Below are positions 7,231 to 16,627 of a stretch of 30,163 bases of DNA, one piece after another. The position numbers were made by a program, and so were the translations under genes. The DNA is from Bacteroidaceae bacterium (GTDB lineage Bacteria; Bacteroidota; Bacteroidia; Bacteroidales; Bacteroidaceae), in contig CABIVS010000013.1 in the NCBI GenBank assembly GCA_902362375.1, positions 1 through 30,163 on the forward strand. The letters run 5' to 3'. Each line of letters starts with the position of its first letter. The first letter of the stretch is position 1. A model generated the notes under the pieces. That model searched no databases and was not told where the DNA came from. It saw nothing but the letters and a program-made list of their open reading frames with translations.

Positions 7231-9045
7231 TTACTTTGTCCATACCGGATTTTGTTCCAGATTCGTATTTAAAGCCAATTGCTTCAAAGGCAACGGATAC
7301 AGATAATAATGTTCCTGCCATCCAAGCGGGGTATCAAAGAAATAAACATATCCTTCATCAGCACCTGTGCCACCCGTTACTTTCAAATTCTTGGCCGAAG
7401 CCCCTGTCACATAAGCACCTAGCGGTTGTTTGTTAACATAGTCTCCTTTCTTCCACCTGCGCAAATCATCCAGACGGAAACCTTCACCCATCAACTCAAC
7501 TCGTCTCTCCCTACGCACTTCCCACAAGAGAGCAGGAACGGAAGGATCACGCTTCGGATCAAAAGCATCATTAATATCATTTACCACCATTTTCGCCACA
7601 TTAGCTCTTGCCCGAAGTTTGTTAATAGACTTATCCGCAGCATCCTGGTCTAACTTGTTCAATTCGCACATCGCTTCGGCATAATTTACCATCACCTCAC
7701 CTATACGGAACAGCGGGGCATCTGTTGTATTCACCCCATTCGCGTTGGTAGCTACAGTATGTGTATTATAATATTTCCATACCCAGAAGCCCATTTGGGA
7801 AGCATTCCAGCCCTGTCCCCAGTTCATATTCTTAAAGTGAGGTTGTCCTTGCACAGTGAATCCTTTAAAGTTGGAAGACGGCAAACGATGATAAGTTTCA
7901 CCGGAAATCGTAGCCATTAAATCTATAAATTCTCTGTCCTGTGCATTATCCGTATATTTCCAATCAGCCGTACTGGGTCCGTTTTCTTTCTTCACCATAT
8001 ATGGAGGACAGATCGTCAAATACAACCGGTAATCACGATCACGGAATTGTCCATACATATTCTTATCACCCCCATAATGGCTAGTCGTCGTGCTAACCGG
8101 TCGTCCATCCGTACAGAGATAACTGTCTACCGCGTCTTTCGTTGCCTCAATATAAGATTCACCTGTACGCACCATACGGGTCAAACCATGCATCAACTGT
8201 CCGGTTTCATAAGCCTTATACAAAATAATACCTGTCACTCCATCCAGTGTTTCCGAATTAAACAACTCATCATATTTAGGATGCACATTCGGATATTGCT
8301 TAATCACCTCTTCAGAAGCACGGGCACATTCTTCCAGATAAGTATCTGCCCCCGACAAACCATGATATTTTCTCCAAGTTCCTTCAAATAAAGCAAAACG
8401 GGAAATAAGAGCTTTCACCACATACATATTAATTGTATTTTTCCCATCCGCTTCGATATTACTGCCAATATGTGTTTCCGCATATTTCAAATTAGACAGA
8501 ATATTGGAAGCCACCAGGTCACGACTATCACGTTTTCCATAAAGCTCGGGACTTTCCTCTGTCAAAGCATGCTCTACCCAAGGAATATCACCAAATTTGG
8601 AAAGCATCTGAAAGTATTTATAAGAACGGAAGAAATATCCCACACTTCTCCAATGCTCCCTCTCGGTTTCATTCATTTCCGAATGATCGATATTATCAAG
8701 CATCAGATTAACACGGCGGATATAATCGTAATCCCAATCTTTAGATTCATCCGTAGCCTTTGCTTTGCGATATGCCCACTGACCTTCATATCCATCCAAT
8801 CCTTTTATCATGTTATCCGATTCAAAATCACCACGGAAAATTTCATCCGTTTGCCCTGTATCATACGTATATCCGAAGAACACGTTATACAATCCCCATG
8901 TATACGTTTTAAAGTTGTCATAAGTAGTAAAGACCGATGCTTCTGTTTGCTGTCCTTTAGGATAAACCTCCAGAAATTCGTCATTCAGACAAGACGACAT
9001 CAACAAACAAAAACTAACGCTTACACATAGTATATATTTATTCAT
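7231..9045 (-). CDS. susD: SusD-like surface glycan-binding lipoprotein
   Basis: A 604-residue RagB/SusD nutrient-uptake outer membrane protein that caps the SusC channel and captures the glycan at the cell surface. The lipobox LMSSC places the acylated cysteine at residue 19, and the following LNDEF is acidic, as in surface-exported Bacteroidetes lipoproteins. The N-terminal FLEVYPKGQ region, the TPR-like helices in the first third and the C-terminal pattern (LFRIGEVMVNYAEA, LWEVRRERRVELMGEGFRLDDLRRW, then LYPLP and LEQNPVW) are hallmarks of the family. The gene begins 28 bases after the susC stop. The ligand is not predictable from sequence. The symbol denotes the family, not the starch system gene itself. 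Confidence 0.96.
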   Translation of the reverse strand: MNKYILCVSVSFCLLMSSCLNDEFLEVYPKGQQTEASVFTTYDNFKTYTWGLYNVFFGYTYDTGQTDEIFRGDFESDNMIKGLDGYEGQWAYRKAKATDESKDWDYDYIRRVNLMLDNIDHSEMNETEREHWRSVGYFFRSYKYFQMLSKFGDIPWVEHALTEESPELYGKRDSRDLVASNILSNLKYAETHIGSNIEADGKNTINMYVVKALISRFALFEGTWRKYHGLSGADTYLEECARASEEVIKQYPNVHPKYDELFNSETLDGVTGIILYKAYETGQLMHGLTRMVRTGESYIEATKDAVDSYLCTDGRPVSTTTSHYGGDKNMYGQFRDRDYRLYLTICPPYMVKKENGPSTADWKYTDNAQDREFIDLMATISGETYHRLPSSNFKGFTVQGQPHFKNMNWGQGWNASQMGFWVWKYYNTHTVATNANGVNTTDAPLFRIGEVMVNYAEAMCELNKLDQDAADKSINKLRARANVAKMVVNDINDAFDPKRDPSVPALLWEVRRERRVELMGEGFRLDDLRRWKKGDYVNKQPLGAYVTGASAKNLKVTGGTGADEGYVYFFDTPLGWQEHYYLYPLPLKQLALNTNLEQNPVWTK

Positions 9046-9073
9046 AATAATTACTCTTTAAGTTGTGAAACAA

Positions 9074-12000
9074 TCAGAATGAAAGGTTTATACCGAACGA
9101 ATACTGTCTCATATACGGATAGGTAAAACCACGTTGTCCTAAATCATCCGTGACAGAACGTTCCGGATCAAGTCCCTTCGGCAAGTGGTCGAACGTATAA
9201 AGATTCTCACCACTGAAGAACACAGCCAGATTATTAACTCCAATCTTACTCATCCACTTGGAGGGGAAATTATAAGAAAGTGTTATATTACGAATACTTA
9301 AATACGATCCATCCTGTAAATAACGAGTCTGTACACGTGTATTGGCATCTGTATTTCCGGCCGCTTTCTCATAAATACGGGGAAAATAACTATTCGTATT
9401 TTCCGGAGTCCAGTAATTCAACTGTGAATCGTAAACGGTAGTCCAAGCATCATAATGTGGATAAAACAGATCGTTCATCACCCATAAATCCCGTTTACCA
9501 ACTCCTTGCAGCAAGAATGACAGAGAAAAACCGTTCCAACTTGCACTACCATGAATACCATACTGATAACGCCGGGTATTATTACCGATGATTTTACGGT
9601 CTCCCGGATCTTTCGTTGTACTGGTACCACTGTTGATAATATTATTACCATCCAAATCTTTGTATAATATATCTCCCGGATTCGGATTATACCCTTCCAC
9701 TTTGGCAATACCCGGTTTCAATTTACCTTCCGCATCGAAATCATCTACTGTATACAAACGATCGGTTACATATCCCCAGATCTCACCCAGCTCCATTCCT
9801 ACACGATATGTTTCATTATCATTCTTGTCCTTACCAAATAATCCTGTTTCGTTATTGTATTTAGTAATCTTTGTTTTCGAATCGTAAAGATTGAAACCTA
9901 AGCTATATTTCACTTTTCCGATTTGGTCATTCCAGTCAACCGAAACTTCCCATCCTTTAGAACGAAGGTCAGCCGTATTTTGTAAAGGAGCACTTGCACC
10001 TAATACACCCGGAAGTTCAGAACCCGGAGCAAGCATACCCTTAGTATCTCTTCTATACCAGTCGAACACCATATTTAGTCTGTTATCCAATAGCCCAAGA
10101 TCGAATCCGACATCAATTGTCGTAACTTTCTCCCAAGTAAAGCTATTGCTGACCAATGCAGCAGGTTTCAAAGTAGTAACTTTAATACCGGAAACAGTCC
10201 AATAAGCCTGTTCAGCATCCATACCGGGAATATATGCATAAGGAGTGATACTCTGATTTCCGATATTACCCCAAGAACCACGCAATTTCAAGTTAGAAAG
10301 AACTGAATTCAAAGGTTTCATAAATGCTTCCTCGCTGATACGCCATCCGGCGGAAACAGAAGGAAAGAAACCGAAACGGCTATTCTTCGGGAATTTGGAA
10401 GAACCGTCATAACGTCCGTTCGTTTCAAGCAAATACTTGCCGGCAAACGAATAGTTGATGCGATAGAACAACCCTCTTACCGTATAACGTTCAAATTTGT
10501 CTTTAGCAAAATAGTCACCTGTCGACTGCGAGATAGACGGCAGATCTTCATTAATCATATTCATACGCGACATCTCCGCATAGCGGTAGTCGCTACTTTC
10601 CTGATTGAAACCTCCCATCACCGTTACATCATGTTTGCCCCATGAGTTGTTATAGTTAGCATAGAAGTTCAATGCATTATAATCCGTAATACCATTGGAG
10701 TATTCATACTTGGAATTGGCAGTGGAAACCTCTTTCACAAAATTGCCTCCATGGGCATAATAGAACTTCTTCTCAAATTTCGTTTTCTCGTTACTTAGAT
10801 GATTGAATGTGTACTCACCAATCAACTTCACATTCTTCAAAGGACTGATCGTTACCTTTCCGAAAATACGAAGATTATTCTTTTGAATAGTGGTCGGATA
10901 TGCCAGGTCAATCAAATTACGAGGAGTATTGATCGGTAATTCTTCACCGTCGATATTCATTGTTCCGGTAGGGAAATAAGAAGGGAATGCGACTGCTGCT
11001 CCCCATATACCATATCCTCCGGAAGTTTCCGGCAATGAAGAGTTGGAATTCGTATATTTAATATCCAATTCCGGAGTAATCCATGAAAACACATCTGAAC
11101 GGAGATAAGAAGACACATTGTAACGCTTGTACGTATCTTTATCCGAAGCCAGTACCCCATTTTCATTCACCATACCGAAGGAGAAACGATAAGAAATATC
11201 TTTCGTACCGCCACCTACCGAGATATTATGAGTTTGCTGGAAACCAGTCTCCATCATATCATCGAAAAGATCAGTTTCTGCCAAGCTATAACGCAGCCCG
11301 TCCACCATTGCATAACCATCCGGATATGCAGACGGATTAGCATTATATTCCTTCAAAAGTCCCAACCAGGTATCTACGTTCTGACCACTTTGATAATTGA
11401 TTGTCCCCATGTCCTTATAAGCCTGTACCGTTTGGAGCGGAGTAGCCTTATGAGGCATATTGGCAGGCCTGCTGAAGGAGAAATTATTTGAATAATTAAT
11501 AGAGAGTTTAGTTGCATCCGAACCTTTCTTTGTAGTAATCAAAATCACCCCGAAAGCTGCCCGTGCTCCATAAATAGCAGAAGATGCCGCATCCTTCAAA
11601 ACAGTCACCGATTCGATATCGTTCGGATCGAGCATATTAATATCCATCTCCACGTTATCCACCAGTACCAGCGGTTTTCCATTCTTATCCAGACTGTTGA
11701 CACCACGAATATTGAAACTCATTTCTTCACCGGGTCTTCCAGAATTACCTGTAATCTGCAAACCGGGCATTGCCCCTTTCAAAGCGTCACTCACAGACAC
11801 CACCGGACGGTCACCTAAAACATCATCCATCTTCACACTGCTCACCGCACCTGTCAGGTTCGCTTTCTTTTGTACGCCGTAACCAACAACTACTACTTCG
11901 TCTATTAACCGGGTATCTTCTTTCAAAGTTACATTGAGAGGACGTTGATCTTTTACCACCACTTCCTGTGTGGCATAGCCGATATACGATATGGATAAAC

Positions 12001-12502
12001 GGGCATTCGGAGTAACCATCAAGGAGAAATTGCCATCCATATCCGTAATGGTACCTTCCGTAGAATCGACCACTTTCACATTTGCCCCAATCACCCCTTC
12101 ACCTGTAGGATCAGTGATCCGTCCTTTTAAGACAAACGCTTTTTTCTGTTCTTTCTGCGGTGTCACTGCATGGAACATAATCACCCGGTTTCCGTTCACT
12201 TCATACCTGACGTCCGTTCCGGCCAGCAATTGTCCCATCACATCATTAATAGTACCGTTATTTATATTCACAGAAACTTTCCTATTCAAATCAATGTCAT
12301 TATTACGAATCAGGAAAGAGTAATTGCCTTGCTTCTTTATTACTTCAATGGCTTCTTTTAAAGTAATATTATCTACTTTCACACTGAAACTTTTACTTTG
12401 TACCTGTGCCGATAGCTGGAAACCACCAGTCAAAGCATTTCCTACAGACAAAAGCAGAAGCATTAATAATATTCTTTTTACTATTAATCTCATATTTTTC
12501 AC
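9074..12502 (-). CDS. susC: SusC-like TonB-dependent transporter with STN domain
   Basis: A 1142-residue outer membrane SusC/RagA-family transporter. After a signal peptide (about 1-33) come an STN signalling domain (about 38-110, FSVKVDNITLKEAIEVI), a carboxypeptidase-regulatory-like domain (about 123-195), a TonB-box-like segment LIDEVVVVGYG (199-209), the plug, and a long beta-barrel ending in an aromatic residue (FGINLSF). The STN domain is the part that contacts FecR anti-sigma factors, so this transporter is also the sensor of the PUL. It is preceded by fecR and the ECF sigma gene. The 88-base gap before it is the likely place for a sigma-dependent promoter. The length and domain order are normal. 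Confidence 0.97.
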   Translation of the reverse strand: MKNMRLIVKRILLMLLLLSVGNALTGGFQLSAQVQSKSFSVKVDNITLKEAIEVIKKQGNYSFLIRNNDIDLNRKVSVNINNGTINDVMGQLLAGTDVRYEVNGNRVIMFHAVTPQKEQKKAFVLKGRITDPTGEGVIGANVKVVDSTEGTITDMDGNFSLMVTPNARLSISYIGYATQEVVVKDQRPLNVTLKEDTRLIDEVVVVGYGVQKKANLTGAVSSVKMDDVLGDRPVVSVSDALKGAMPGLQITGNSGRPGEEMSFNIRGVNSLDKNGKPLVLVDNVEMDINMLDPNDIESVTVLKDAASSAIYGARAAFGVILITTKKGSDATKLSINYSNNFSFSRPANMPHKATPLQTVQAYKDMGTINYQSGQNVDTWLGLLKEYNANPSAYPDGYAMVDGLRYSLAETDLFDDMMETGFQQTHNISVGGGTKDISYRFSFGMVNENGVLASDKDTYKRYNVSSYLRSDVFSWITPELDIKYTNSNSSLPETSGGYGIWGAAVAFPSYFPTGTMNIDGEELPINTPRNLIDLAYPTTIQKNNLRIFGKVTISPLKNVKLIGEYTFNHLSNEKTKFEKKFYYAHGGNFVKEVSTANSKYEYSNGITDYNALNFYANYNNSWGKHDVTVMGGFNQESSDYRYAEMSRMNMINEDLPSISQSTGDYFAKDKFERYTVRGLFYRINYSFAGKYLLETNGRYDGSSKFPKNSRFGFFPSVSAGWRISEEAFMKPLNSVLSNLKLRGSWGNIGNQSITPYAYIPGMDAEQAYWTVSGIKVTTLKPAALVSNSFTWEKVTTIDVGFDLGLLDNRLNMVFDWYRRDTKGMLAPGSELPGVLGASAPLQNTADLRSKGWEVSVDWNDQIGKVKYSLGFNLYDSKTKITKYNNETGLFGKDKNDNETYRVGMELGEIWGYVTDRLYTVDDFDAEGKLKPGIAKVEGYNPNPGDILYKDLDGNNIINSGTSTTKDPGDRKIIGNNTRRYQYGIHGSASWNGFSLSFLLQGVGKRDLWVMNDLFYPHYDAWTTVYDSQLNYWTPENTNSYFPRIYEKAAGNTDANTRVQTRYLQDGSYLSIRNITLSYNFPSKWMSKIGVNNLAVFFSGENLYTFDHLPKGLDPERSVTDDLGQRGFTYPYMRQYSFGINLSF

Positions 12503-12590
12503 TATTAAAGGTTAACATAATATCTTTCTATACAACGCTGAACCGCCGATATATCTATCGACTAAGTTCTCAATCATACTTTACTTTTTC
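12503..12590 (-). promoter_or_regulatory. susC leader, probable site of ECF-dependent promoter
   Basis: The 88 bases between fecR and susC contain no TAnnTTTG element. They do hold a GAACTT word on the minus strand (12569-12564) of the kind ECF factors use at -35, and a small CGATA/TATCG inverted repeat next to it. In this PUL type the dedicated sigma factor usually drives susC. The exact promoter here is inference. Confidence 0.35.
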
Positions 12591-13619
12591 TTATTTTACC
12601 TCCTTTTTCTTGTCAGTTATAAAGATAGTGTCTCCACTAACTTTCCATGTATATTGCTTCTCAACGTTGATTTCTCCCAATATATCATTGATACTTTGAT
12701 TACTATTGAAACATCCGGAAAAGCGTTCCGCTTTCAGACGTTCACTCTCTAAACTGATCTTCACCTGGAATTTGCGCTCCAGACGGTGTGCGATGTCGGC
12801 AAACGGAGCATCCTCAAATGTCAGGCCACCATCCAACCAGTCACAGGCAGAACTAGCATTTGATTTCATTTTCTCCATGCGGCCCGTATTCTTATCGTAA
12901 AAAGCCTGTTCGCTAGGGAATAGCTTCATCACCGAACCGGACAAAGTGGCTAAATTGACACGACCTTCCAACAGAGATACCATTACATAATTATCGTCAT
13001 CATAAGCACGGACATTAAAAACAGTCCCCACCACCTTTACCTGCACACCATTCGTCGTTACAAAGAAAGGAATCTTCTCATTTTTCGCCACCTTGAAATA
13101 TCCTTCGCCATCAAGCGTAACATCACGTTCACGAATACCGAACCCTCGACAATAGCGTAACACAGAACCCGCATTCAATGAAACCTCTGTTCCATCCGGA
13201 AGCACAATATTCGTCCGCGAACCGGCCGGCACTTTAATTTCATAAGGAGAATCCGCATTCGTATATACTTCCGTAAGATTTTCAGTATAAGTGTACCAGA
13301 AGTAATTACAGCCCAACAACAAAATAATTGCAGCAGCCACCTTCAGCCACACAGGAACTATCTTCCGCGAACGGACAGGCTTCATCTCTGCAGCCGCTAT
13401 TTTTTCTTTTATCTGTGATAAATTAGCATCCTCTATTTTCGCAAATGCAGGCACAGAAGAAACAGCCCATACTGCGGACATCTCCCGGAAAATTTTAGCA
13501 GCATCTTCATTGGAAGCCAGATAAGCGAGCAGAGCTTCTTTCTCTTCTTCGGTGCAGTTACCGGACAGATAGTTGCTTATCCGGATTTCCAATTCTTCTA
13601 TATGATAAGAGTCATTCAT
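12591..13619 (-). CDS. FecR-family anti-sigma factor
   Basis: A 342-residue inner-membrane anti-sigma factor. Residues 1-85 are cytoplasmic and should hold the sigma factor (LSGNCTEEEKEALLAYL, as in the FecR N-terminus). One membrane helix spans about 88-109 (VPVWLKVAAAIILLLG). The periplasmic FecR domain follows (about 118-215, VPAGSRTNIVLPDGTEVSLNAGS). A C-terminal domain of the DUF4974 type (about 270-340, LTFEDAPFADIAHRLERKF) should meet the SusC STN domain. The gene lies 77 bases after the sigma gene and 88 before susC. The full sigma/anti-sigma/SusC relay is therefore present and intact. The identification rests on domain order and context and is firm. Confidence 0.94.
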   Translation of the reverse strand: MNDSYHIEELEIRISNYLSGNCTEEEKEALLAYLASNEDAAKIFREMSAVWAVSSVPAFAKIEDANLSQIKEKIAAAEMKPVRSRKIVPVWLKVAAAIILLLGCNYFWYTYTENLTEVYTNADSPYEIKVPAGSRTNIVLPDGTEVSLNAGSVLRYCRGFGIRERDVTLDGEGYFKVAKNEKIPFFVTTNGVQVKVVGTVFNVRAYDDDNYVMVSLLEGRVNLATLSGSVMKLFPSEQAFYDKNTGRMEKMKSNASSACDWLDGGLTFEDAPFADIAHRLERKFQVKISLESERLKAERFSGCFNSNQSINDILGEINVEKQYTWKVSGDTIFITDKKKEVK

Positions 13620-13696
13620 AAACGTACTTTTTCTATGGGTGTATATAACTAGATACGCAATAAAAAAAGAAACGTTTAAAAGAAAAGCGATTTTTT

Positions 13697-14284
13697 TTAG
13701 AGAAACATCAAAATAGCTATCATATAAGGAGTACCTAGCGATTCGCGCAGCTTAGTCAATGCTATTTTCATCTGTACCCTTACAGTGGTCACATTAATAT
13801 TCTGCTCCTCGGCAATTTCACTATATGTCTTCCCCTCATACAAACTTGCTTTAAATATGGCACGGCATTTGGCAGGCAATTCCTCCACCTTCTTCATGAT
13901 GATGGTATTCATTTCGCTATGCTCCAATGCCTGCAAAGGATTATCGGAAGAAAGAATATGATTTTCGAGAAAAGCCCAGATTTCTTCCATCTGTTCCGTC
14001 ATCTGTTTTTCGTTGAAGTAAGAAGAGCGCAGATAACTGATGCTCGCATTTTGAATGGCACGCCGCAAATACGGAAGAGCAGGATGAGTAATATGATGTC
14101 GATTCTGCCAAAAAGCAACAAAGACATCATTCACAATCTCCCCTGCCACCCTTTTATCATGCACATAATAAACGGCTATCGCACACAAATAAAGATAGTA
14201 GGTATGATAAATTTTATCAAATGCTTTTGTATTACCGTGATTTAACTGTTCAACTAGATTTTCAGAGATTTCTGGTAGATTCAT
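13697..14284 (-). CDS. ECF RNA polymerase sigma factor (PUL regulator)
   Basis: A 195-residue extracytoplasmic-function sigma factor of the Bacteroidetes sigma-70 type. Region 2 includes AFDKIYHTYYLYL and VAGEIVNDVFVAFWQNR. Region 4 contains ELPAKCRAIFKASLYEGKTYSEIAEEQ with the DNA-binding helix (INVTTVRVQMKIALTKL). The frame is open further upstream to an ATG at 14374, but that extension runs across a good promoter (14311-14340) and lacks sigma-like sequence. The ATG at 14284, giving MNLPEISENLVEQL, is therefore the better start. It should be released from the FecR protein when SusC imports its glycan, and then activate susC and the genes after it. Context makes the role strong. Confidence 0.94.
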   Translation of the reverse strand: MNLPEISENLVEQLNHGNTKAFDKIYHTYYLYLCAIAVYYVHDKRVAGEIVNDVFVAFWQNRHHITHPALPYLRRAIQNASISYLRSSYFNEKQMTEQMEEIWAFLENHILSSDNPLQALEHSEMNTIIMKKVEELPAKCRAIFKASLYEGKTYSEIAEEQNINVTTVRVQMKIALTKLRESLGTPYMIAILMFL

Positions 14285-14310
14285 TCGTTGTCTTTCTTTA
14301 AGGAACGGTG

Positions 14311-14340
14311 CAAATATAGCGATTAATTCAGAAAAACAAA
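14311..14340 (-). promoter_or_regulatory. promoter of the sigma/anti-sigma genes
   Basis: On the minus strand TTTG (14340-14337), 18 bases, then TATATTTG (14318-14311) form a near-ideal Bacteroides housekeeping promoter. It lies about 27 bases before the ATG at 14284. It starts the PUL independently of the AbgT gene, and it rules out the longer reading of the sigma ORF. Confidence 0.75.
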
Positions 14341-14383
14341 ATTCCAATCTGATAAACCGGAGCCCGGCAATCATTCCTTAGCC

Positions 14384-15838
14384 CTACAATCCCATCGGTA
14401 TTTTCAACAAATACCAAACGATAAACAACAATGTCCAGACAACCAAAATGCCTAATGAATATCTCCAGGTATATTTCAGCAATGAACCATACGTAATCTG
14501 CTTATCATACTGCCGCATATAGGTAAGCACCAGAGGCATATAGAATAAGAAAGGAGTAATGGCATTCGTCGAGCTATCTCCGATACGGAAAGCACATTGT
14601 GCTATATCCGGAGCAATTCCCATCTGTGCAAACATCGGGATAAAGATAAAAGACATAAAAGCCCATTTGGAAGTAGCAGATACCATAATCAGGTTTATCA
14701 ATGCCGTAAACAGAATAAACAGGACAAGAGCAGACAAAGGAGCCGGTTTAAACGAAGAAAGCAGATCAGCACCCATGATAGCCAGACATTTATCCAGATG
14801 AGAATATTCAAAACAGGCAAACATCTGCGCAGCGAAGAAAGCGATAACGAAATACACTCCAAGAAGCTTCATCGGCTGCGTAAGTCCTTCAATCACATCA
14901 TTGTCTGTGCGATACCGTCCGGAACTGAATCCATAAGCCATTCCCGTAATACCTGCTCCCAAAGAAAGCAAAAACAAAATACCGGCAATAAAAGGCGAAT
15001 GCATCAAGCCACCGTTCACACCCCGCAAAATTCCATAAGAAGAAAAAGTAAGCCACAAGATAAGAGCCACATAGATAGCTGCCACAACAATGGAAATCAT
15101 AATAGCACGCCGCTCTTTACGAGACAGAGGATGGTAAGCCACCACTTTCATACTGCCTTCATATTTACCTAACGTAGGAAGAAGCCATTTTTGAGTAATC
15201 CAATACACAATAGCCGTAATGGCCACCGTTGAAGCACTCATAAAAAAGTAATTGCAAAGAGGTTCCGTATTCCCCTGATAACCCGTTTGTGCCAGTGCAG
15301 CCTCTTGCGTGGTATGCGCCAACAACGGGTCCATCGTACTTAATACAATATTAGCACTATACCCGCACGCAACGGAAACATAAGCCGTAACAATCCCTGC
15401 AACCGGATGAAGCCCCACCCATTGAAACAGCATAGCAGCAATAGGCAATAAAATGATATATCCACCATCACCAATGGCATTCGACAACAAACCAAGCACA
15501 ATCACCCACAAGATGATTTTCCTCTTTTCCTGCCGGTTTCCCACCCCCATGCGGATACATGCATCAATAAAACCGGAATGTTGTGCCACTCCCAATCCGA
15601 ACATAGCAATAATCACCATGCCCAACGGAGCAAAGCCCGTAAAGTTCTTAATAGCGTTCCGCAACCACCAACGGATTCCTTCCGGACTCAACAGGCTTTG
15701 TACACGGATATCCTCACCTGTCTGCGGCAATGTCACTTTCAATCCATAGATATCGCATATCCATGAAAGAAAGACCACTGCCATTGTCAGCAGAAGGAAC
15801 ATCGTAGCGGGATGGGGCATGCGCCATTTATTCTTCAT
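14384..15838 (-). CDS. AbgT-family transporter
   Basis: A 484-residue integral membrane protein of the AbgT (p-aminobenzoyl-glutamate transporter) family, with about a dozen hydrophobic segments. Recognisable stretches are MPHPATMFLLLT at the N-terminus, FTGFAPLGMVIIAMFGLGVAQHSGFID, and GDSSTNAITPFLFYMPL near the C-terminus, which forms part of the substrate site in this family. Characterised members import p-aminobenzoyl-glutamate or export sulfonamides and related compounds, but the substrate here is open. It begins 26 bases after the response regulator gene, so it is probably cotranscribed with the two-component genes and may be their output or their sensed cargo. Length is normal. Confidence 0.92.
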   Translation of the reverse strand: MKNKWRMPHPATMFLLLTMAVVFLSWICDIYGLKVTLPQTGEDIRVQSLLSPEGIRWWLRNAIKNFTGFAPLGMVIIAMFGLGVAQHSGFIDACIRMGVGNRQEKRKIILWVIVLGLLSNAIGDGGYIILLPIAAMLFQWVGLHPVAGIVTAYVSVACGYSANIVLSTMDPLLAHTTQEAALAQTGYQGNTEPLCNYFFMSASTVAITAIVYWITQKWLLPTLGKYEGSMKVVAYHPLSRKERRAIMISIVVAAIYVALILWLTFSSYGILRGVNGGLMHSPFIAGILFLLSLGAGITGMAYGFSSGRYRTDNDVIEGLTQPMKLLGVYFVIAFFAAQMFACFEYSHLDKCLAIMGADLLSSFKPAPLSALVLFILFTALINLIMVSATSKWAFMSFIFIPMFAQMGIAPDIAQCAFRIGDSSTNAITPFLFYMPLVLTYMRQYDKQITYGSLLKYTWRYSLGILVVWTLLFIVWYLLKIPMGL

Positions 15839-15864
15839 ATAATACTTTATACCTAATACTTAAT

Positions 15865-16593
15865 TTACTCTTCGTCAGGCTCCAGATTATCCAGATCAAT
15901 AATACGCAATTCCAATGCACGTACTGCCAACCGGGTAGCATTCACTCCCACCCGTTCACCATTCGGGAAAAGACGTCCGATAAGATCATTCTGCCGTTTC
16001 TCCAATGATTTCACACCAAAAGGCATTCCTTTCAGATTGGCAATCATCTCTTTCGTATAACCTAATGCCAGATGACGGAGAAAACGTTCGTCATATTCAT
16101 CAATATCATAACTGATGACAGCCTCCTGACGCTTGGCATCGTTGGCTACAGATTTCTTGAAACGATCTACAATCTTTTCCAAAATCGGATAGTTAAATAC
16201 CAATTTCTTTCCGTCCATCACAGCCTGAACGTCTGTTTTCGTCAGTAACTCACCCGTTTTGAGGATGATTCCATCGGCACCGGCATTCAATACGTCCACC
16301 CACAATTTTTCGTTCAGAATCTCACCCGTGAAGATCAGTACCCGAACTCCTTTGTAACGTTTGAATATATTCTTGCAAATATCAACACCAATGGTCGTAG
16401 AACCTCCCAGTCCTAAGTCCAACAATACCAGATCGGGAAGCTGGGCCTCCATCAACGGCCAAAACTCACTTTCCGTCATTGCCGTGCCGATCACTTCCGC
16501 ATTCGGTATTTCATGACGGAATATTTCTTCTGTCCCTTTCAACTCCAGTTTTACATCCTCTACAATAATAACTTTAAACTTCTGTTCTTCCAT
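15865..16593 (-). CDS. response regulator with LuxR-like output domain
   Basis: A 242-residue response regulator. The receiver domain (about 6-120) has the acidic pair Glu12-Asp13, the phosphorylation site Asp59 in LVLLDLGLGG, Thr89 in VLIFTGE and Lys112 in IILKTGE, so the phospho-switch is complete. The C-terminal part (about 165-235) has a LuxR/NarL-like helix-turn-helix pattern: RFLRHLALGYTKEMIANLKG, VKSLEKRQNDLIGRLF, then TRLAVRALELRIID. It is divergent and resembles Bacteroidetes-specific output domains, so DNA binding is likely but not certain. It starts 34 bases after the double kinase gene and ends 26 before abgT, which makes the kinase its partner. Confidence 0.92.
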   Translation of the reverse strand: MEEQKFKVIIVEDVKLELKGTEEIFRHEIPNAEVIGTAMTESEFWPLMEAQLPDLVLLDLGLGGSTTIGVDICKNIFKRYKGVRVLIFTGEILNEKLWVDVLNAGADGIILKTGELLTKTDVQAVMDGKKLVFNYPILEKIVDRFKKSVANDAKRQEAVISYDIDEYDERFLRHLALGYTKEMIANLKGMPFGVKSLEKRQNDLIGRLFPNGERVGVNATRLAVRALELRIIDLDNLEPDEE

Positions 16594-16627
16594 GTTCCTT
16601 ATCTAATAACTTTTATGTGTTTTCCTT

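Noticed and set aside
8470..9030. 186-codon plus-strand frame over susD
   Set aside because: Antisense to a clear SusD. The product is rich in Ile/Arg/His/Phe, as shadow frames here are.
14357..14369. Small CCGG-agc-CCGG hairpin after the AbgT gene as a terminator
   Set aside because: The stem has only four strong pairs and is followed by no proper U run, so read-through into the PUL is possible. It is not called as a terminator.
14285..14374. 30-residue N-terminal extension of the ECF sigma ORF
   Set aside because: The segment overlaps a near-consensus promoter and is not sigma-like. The start at 14284 fits the family.
14597..15172. 191-codon plus-strand frame over the AbgT gene
   Set aside because: Highly basic, low-complexity product opposite a membrane protein gene. 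Typical shadow.
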